From: Tridacna crocea
Lineage: Eukaryota; Mollusca; Bivalvia; Cardiida; Cardiidae
Assembly (NCBI GenBank): GCA_943736015.1
Contig: OX031066.1
Location: 25,926,627 to 25,990,626, forward strand
DNA: 64,000 bases
Direction: 5' to 3'
The translations under genes and the position numbers were made by a program. The notes under the pieces were generated by a model. It made no database searches. It saw only the letters and a list, made by a program, of their open reading frames with translations, and had not been told where the DNA came from. This document shows, in pieces, positions 62,377 to 64,000 of this stretch. Numbering within the stretch: the stretch's first letter is position 1; each line of letters begins with the position of its first letter.

Positions 62377-62490
62377 TTTGGTAGTCGAGCTTGGGTAGAA
62401 TTGGCATTATGTGTTCTAATGGGATGTTATGTGCCGTGATCAGCTGCCATAAAAAGTACTGTTCTAATGTCTCCCAGTCTAGACTGGAGT
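62377..62490 (-). CDS. INTS3: INTS3 exon: SLDWETLEQY segment
   Basis: This 114-base exon lies between TACTTTGCAG and GTAAGC. It reads SSLDWETLEQYFLWQLITAH followed by NIPLEHIMPILPKLDYQ, the most conserved block of the INTS3 C-terminal domain. The preceding A plus AC makes the codon AAC across the junction. A CAGAGCTCC-family palindromic element lies about 30 bases inside the downstream intron, and a MITE starts 30 bases upstream of the acceptor. Confidence 0.93.
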
Positions 62491-62519
62491 CTGCAAAGTA
62501 AAATAATAGTTCAGTTATC

Positions 62520-62748
62520 TTAACTCTTTACCAAACAACAACTTTATTGACTTGTCCAAACTGAAAGTATTTGCAGATGAAAAATCAAGTGTTACTGAAA
62601 AAGATAAATTTGATATGGCAAGGGTACAAAACATTGTGGGAAAAGGAGAAAATGCTGGTTACCAGCATTTTCTCCTTTTCCTACAATGTTTTCAAAAGGC
62701 TTCTCCCTCAGGGTTGTCGAAAGTCATCATTGTGTGGTAAAGGGTTAA
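62520..62748. mobile_element. MITE A
   Basis: TTAACTCTTTACCAAACAAC to GGTAAAGGGTTAA. 30 bases upstream of an INTS3 acceptor. Confidence 0.8.
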
Positions 62749-62749
62749 A

Positions 62750-63118
62750 GATACCCGTTTACTTGGTTTCATCCAGTTTTTGAAACAAATCCTATCTTTA
62801 TTTTATTAAATTATAGCCATTCTTGCACCTTTCTTTCAAATGTTGCGGGTGCAAGGTTGCACAGATTATGCCAGATAGAAAATGCATTTTATTTCATTGC
62901 TGCTAGCCAAAGACATTACAACCACACTTTCCGGTTTAACTCAAAGACAAAACCCCGACATCTCTTTATCCCATACACCTTATACGGATTTTTTATCAGT
63001 GTTTTCACAGCTATCTCGATTCTACATACTGTGAGGTTTTTTGAGAGTTTGTTTACTCTCTAGTTACAAGGGTGCATCTTTAACATTAATTATATAGAAA
63101 AAAAACCCTCACTTGTAT
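62750..63118. other. Unassigned INTS3 intron sequence
   Basis: No repeat or exon recognised. Confidence 0.3.
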
Positions 63119-63339
63119 TTAAGTCTTTACCAAATGACAAAACTTTAGACTGGTCAAAATTGAGAGCATTTGCAGATTACAAACTTTATATTGCACAAGT
63201 AAGTAGACTTTTCTTTCTAAGGGTAAAAAACAGTATGGGAACAGGAGACGTGGTTACCAGCGTTTCTTCCTTTTCCCACACTGTTTATGAAGCCTTCTTG
63301 GACAGGGTCTTAAAACCTTGGACTATGTGGTAGATTTAA
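63119..63339. mobile_element. MITE A, diverged core
   Basis: TTAAGTCTTTACCAAATGAC to GTGGTAGATTTAA. Core GTGGTTACCAGCGTTTCTTCC. Confidence 0.65.
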
Positions 63340-63381
63340 CCATTTGGACCCCTACAAACAACCAAGTGCAAAATAACTTAC

Positions 63382-63518
63382 TAAGTATAGACAGGAAGGA
63401 TTCCTTGCCAAACATAATGAGGTTCCCTTGCAGGATTTGACAAATCAGTTCTTGAAGTTGAGATCCATCTATTGATGACACAATCAACAACAGAAGCTCG
63501 GCATTTCCAATACACAGG
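63382..63518 (-). CDS. INTS3: INTS3 exon: helical repeat segment
   Basis: The acceptor is TTTTCCAG and the donor GTAAGTT. The exon encodes 45 full codons, beginning LCIGNAELLLLIVSSIDG and ending ESFLSIL. One leading and one trailing base give phase 2 to the left and phase 1 to the right. The AELL-x2-IVSSID-x2-QLQEL text is the strongest INTS3 match upstream of the SLDWET motif. Confidence 0.9.
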
Positions 63519-63540
63519 CTGGAAAACTGAAACAAAGTGT

Positions 63541-63860
63541 AATTCTTTACGAAATGACAAAATTTTAGACTTATTTGAAAGCATTTGCAGACGAAAAATG
63601 CTGGAATGCTCTTCTGGAATGTGCGAATGAAATATTTCAGAACACGGTACTCTGGAATTATGTTCTGAATGGAACATTTTGGGAATATTGTTCTAATCAA
63701 TACCGAAATGAATGTACATTGCCATGCTGGCGGTTGAAAGAGCTACTGTCCTAGCTGTATTAGTGGAGGATATGATTTCTGTGGAAAGGGAGTAGAGACG
63801 AGTCTACAATGCTCCTATTTATGGCATTAGTATCGTAAAAAAGACGATTGCAAGGTTTAC
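63541..63860 (+). repeat. MITE end fragment and dispersed repeat, copy 2
   Basis: MITE left arm (63541-63598) followed by the repeat shared with 1213-1640. Remaining bases to 64000 show nothing I recognise. Confidence 0.55.
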
Positions 63861-64000
63861 CATGAAGAATTGTACCTCTTTCAGCCATCTTGTATCATCT
63901 AGCAACAGTATCAAAGGTGTGCTGCACCTCGATTGAATTAGTGTAGTCAGAATATAATTTCAAAAACATGGTACCATGTTCCGAAAAACTCCATTCACCT

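Larger units (their letters stand above)
33419..63518 (-). other. INTS3: INTS3 gene, C-terminal part (8 exons)
   Basis: Eight minus-strand exons (63518-63382, 62490-62377, 59838-59790, 56833-56660, 38302-38211, 37463-37391, 34705-34459, 33487-33419) each have AG/GT borders. They join without a frame break into about 317 residues ending DDDSD-stop. The conserved features match the C-terminal third of Integrator subunit 3 (SOSS-A): SSLDWETLEQY, AHNIPLE, HAEAL, DQILSHLDHMR, FSDLLALAED and a basic/acidic tail. INTS3 is part of the nuclear Integrator complex, which cleaves snRNA and paused Pol II transcripts. It is also the scaffold of the SOSS single-strand DNA repair complex. The N-terminal two thirds lie beyond 64000. 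The Polinton (39383-56088) sits in the intron between 56660 and 38302. Assignment is from remembered family sequence. Confidence 0.92.

Noticed and set aside
56660-63518. Mediator subunit (MED23) as identity of the spliced minus-strand gene
   Set aside because: Exon texts SSLDWETLEQY, AHNIPLE, DQILSHLD and FSDLLALAED, in this order with the acidic tail, match INTS3 and not MED23.

Overview
The window is animal nuclear DNA, most likely from a bivalve mollusc. The evidence is two spliced host genes, a dense crowd of short palindromic DNA transposons, tRNA-type SINEs and repeat types I associate with bivalves. The species call is inference. In the middle sits a complete 16.7-kb Polinton/Maverick (adintovirus-like) element.

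Host genes. At the left edge, on the + strand, are the last three exons of an RRM-type RNA-binding protein, most like hnRNP M/MYEF2 (109-160, 1093-1194, 3838-3896). On the - strand, eight exons between 63518 and 33419 join in a single reading frame and encode the C-terminal part of Integrator complex subunit 3 (INTS3/SOSS-A). The two genes converge. The sequence between them (3.9-33.4 kb) and the INTS3 introns hold repeats only.

Polinton. The element runs from 39383 to 56088. It has inverted terminal repeats of about 400 bp, starts with AG, and is flanked by a perfect 6-bp target duplication (CAAATT). It lies in an INTS3 intron, inside a host repeat whose empty counterpart is visible near 31555. 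Order from left to right: protein-primed DNA polymerase B (-); two unknown proteins (+); packaging ATPase (-); zinc-ribbon/phospholipase-A2-like protein (+); integrase fused to an adenain-like protease (+); tail-fibre-like protein (+); acidic coiled-coil protein (-); penton-like minor capsid protein; Gly-rich pX-like protein; small dUTPase-fold-like protein; hydrophobic membrane protein; a 361-residue unknown; pVI-like protein; double-jelly-roll major capsid protein (all +). This is a full replication, packaging, maturation and virion-building set. The near-identical terminal repeats suggest a young insertion.

Main leads inside the Polinton: inverted repeats (potential RNA hairpins) at nearly every transcription-unit end; a C2H2 zinc finger inserted into the integrase catalytic core; a -1 frame offset at an A10 run between the PLA2-like and integrase frames, which leaves the first catalytic Asp upstream of the first integrase ATG; recurrent adenain-type cleavage motifs; and a seven-repeat fibre protein.

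Repeats. Roughly 50 copies or fragments of 225-bp palindromic elements occur, flanked by TTAA with CCC(T/A)TT termini (piggyBac-type MITEs, three subfamilies). Several are nested or share a TTAA. There are also a second palindromic family ending in CAGAGCTCC, a third ending in GTATTCACCAACC, elements with internal 135-160-bp tandem arrays, and a tandem segmental duplication (about 19.2-21.7 kb and 24.8-26.4 kb) whose shared MITE is inverted in one copy.
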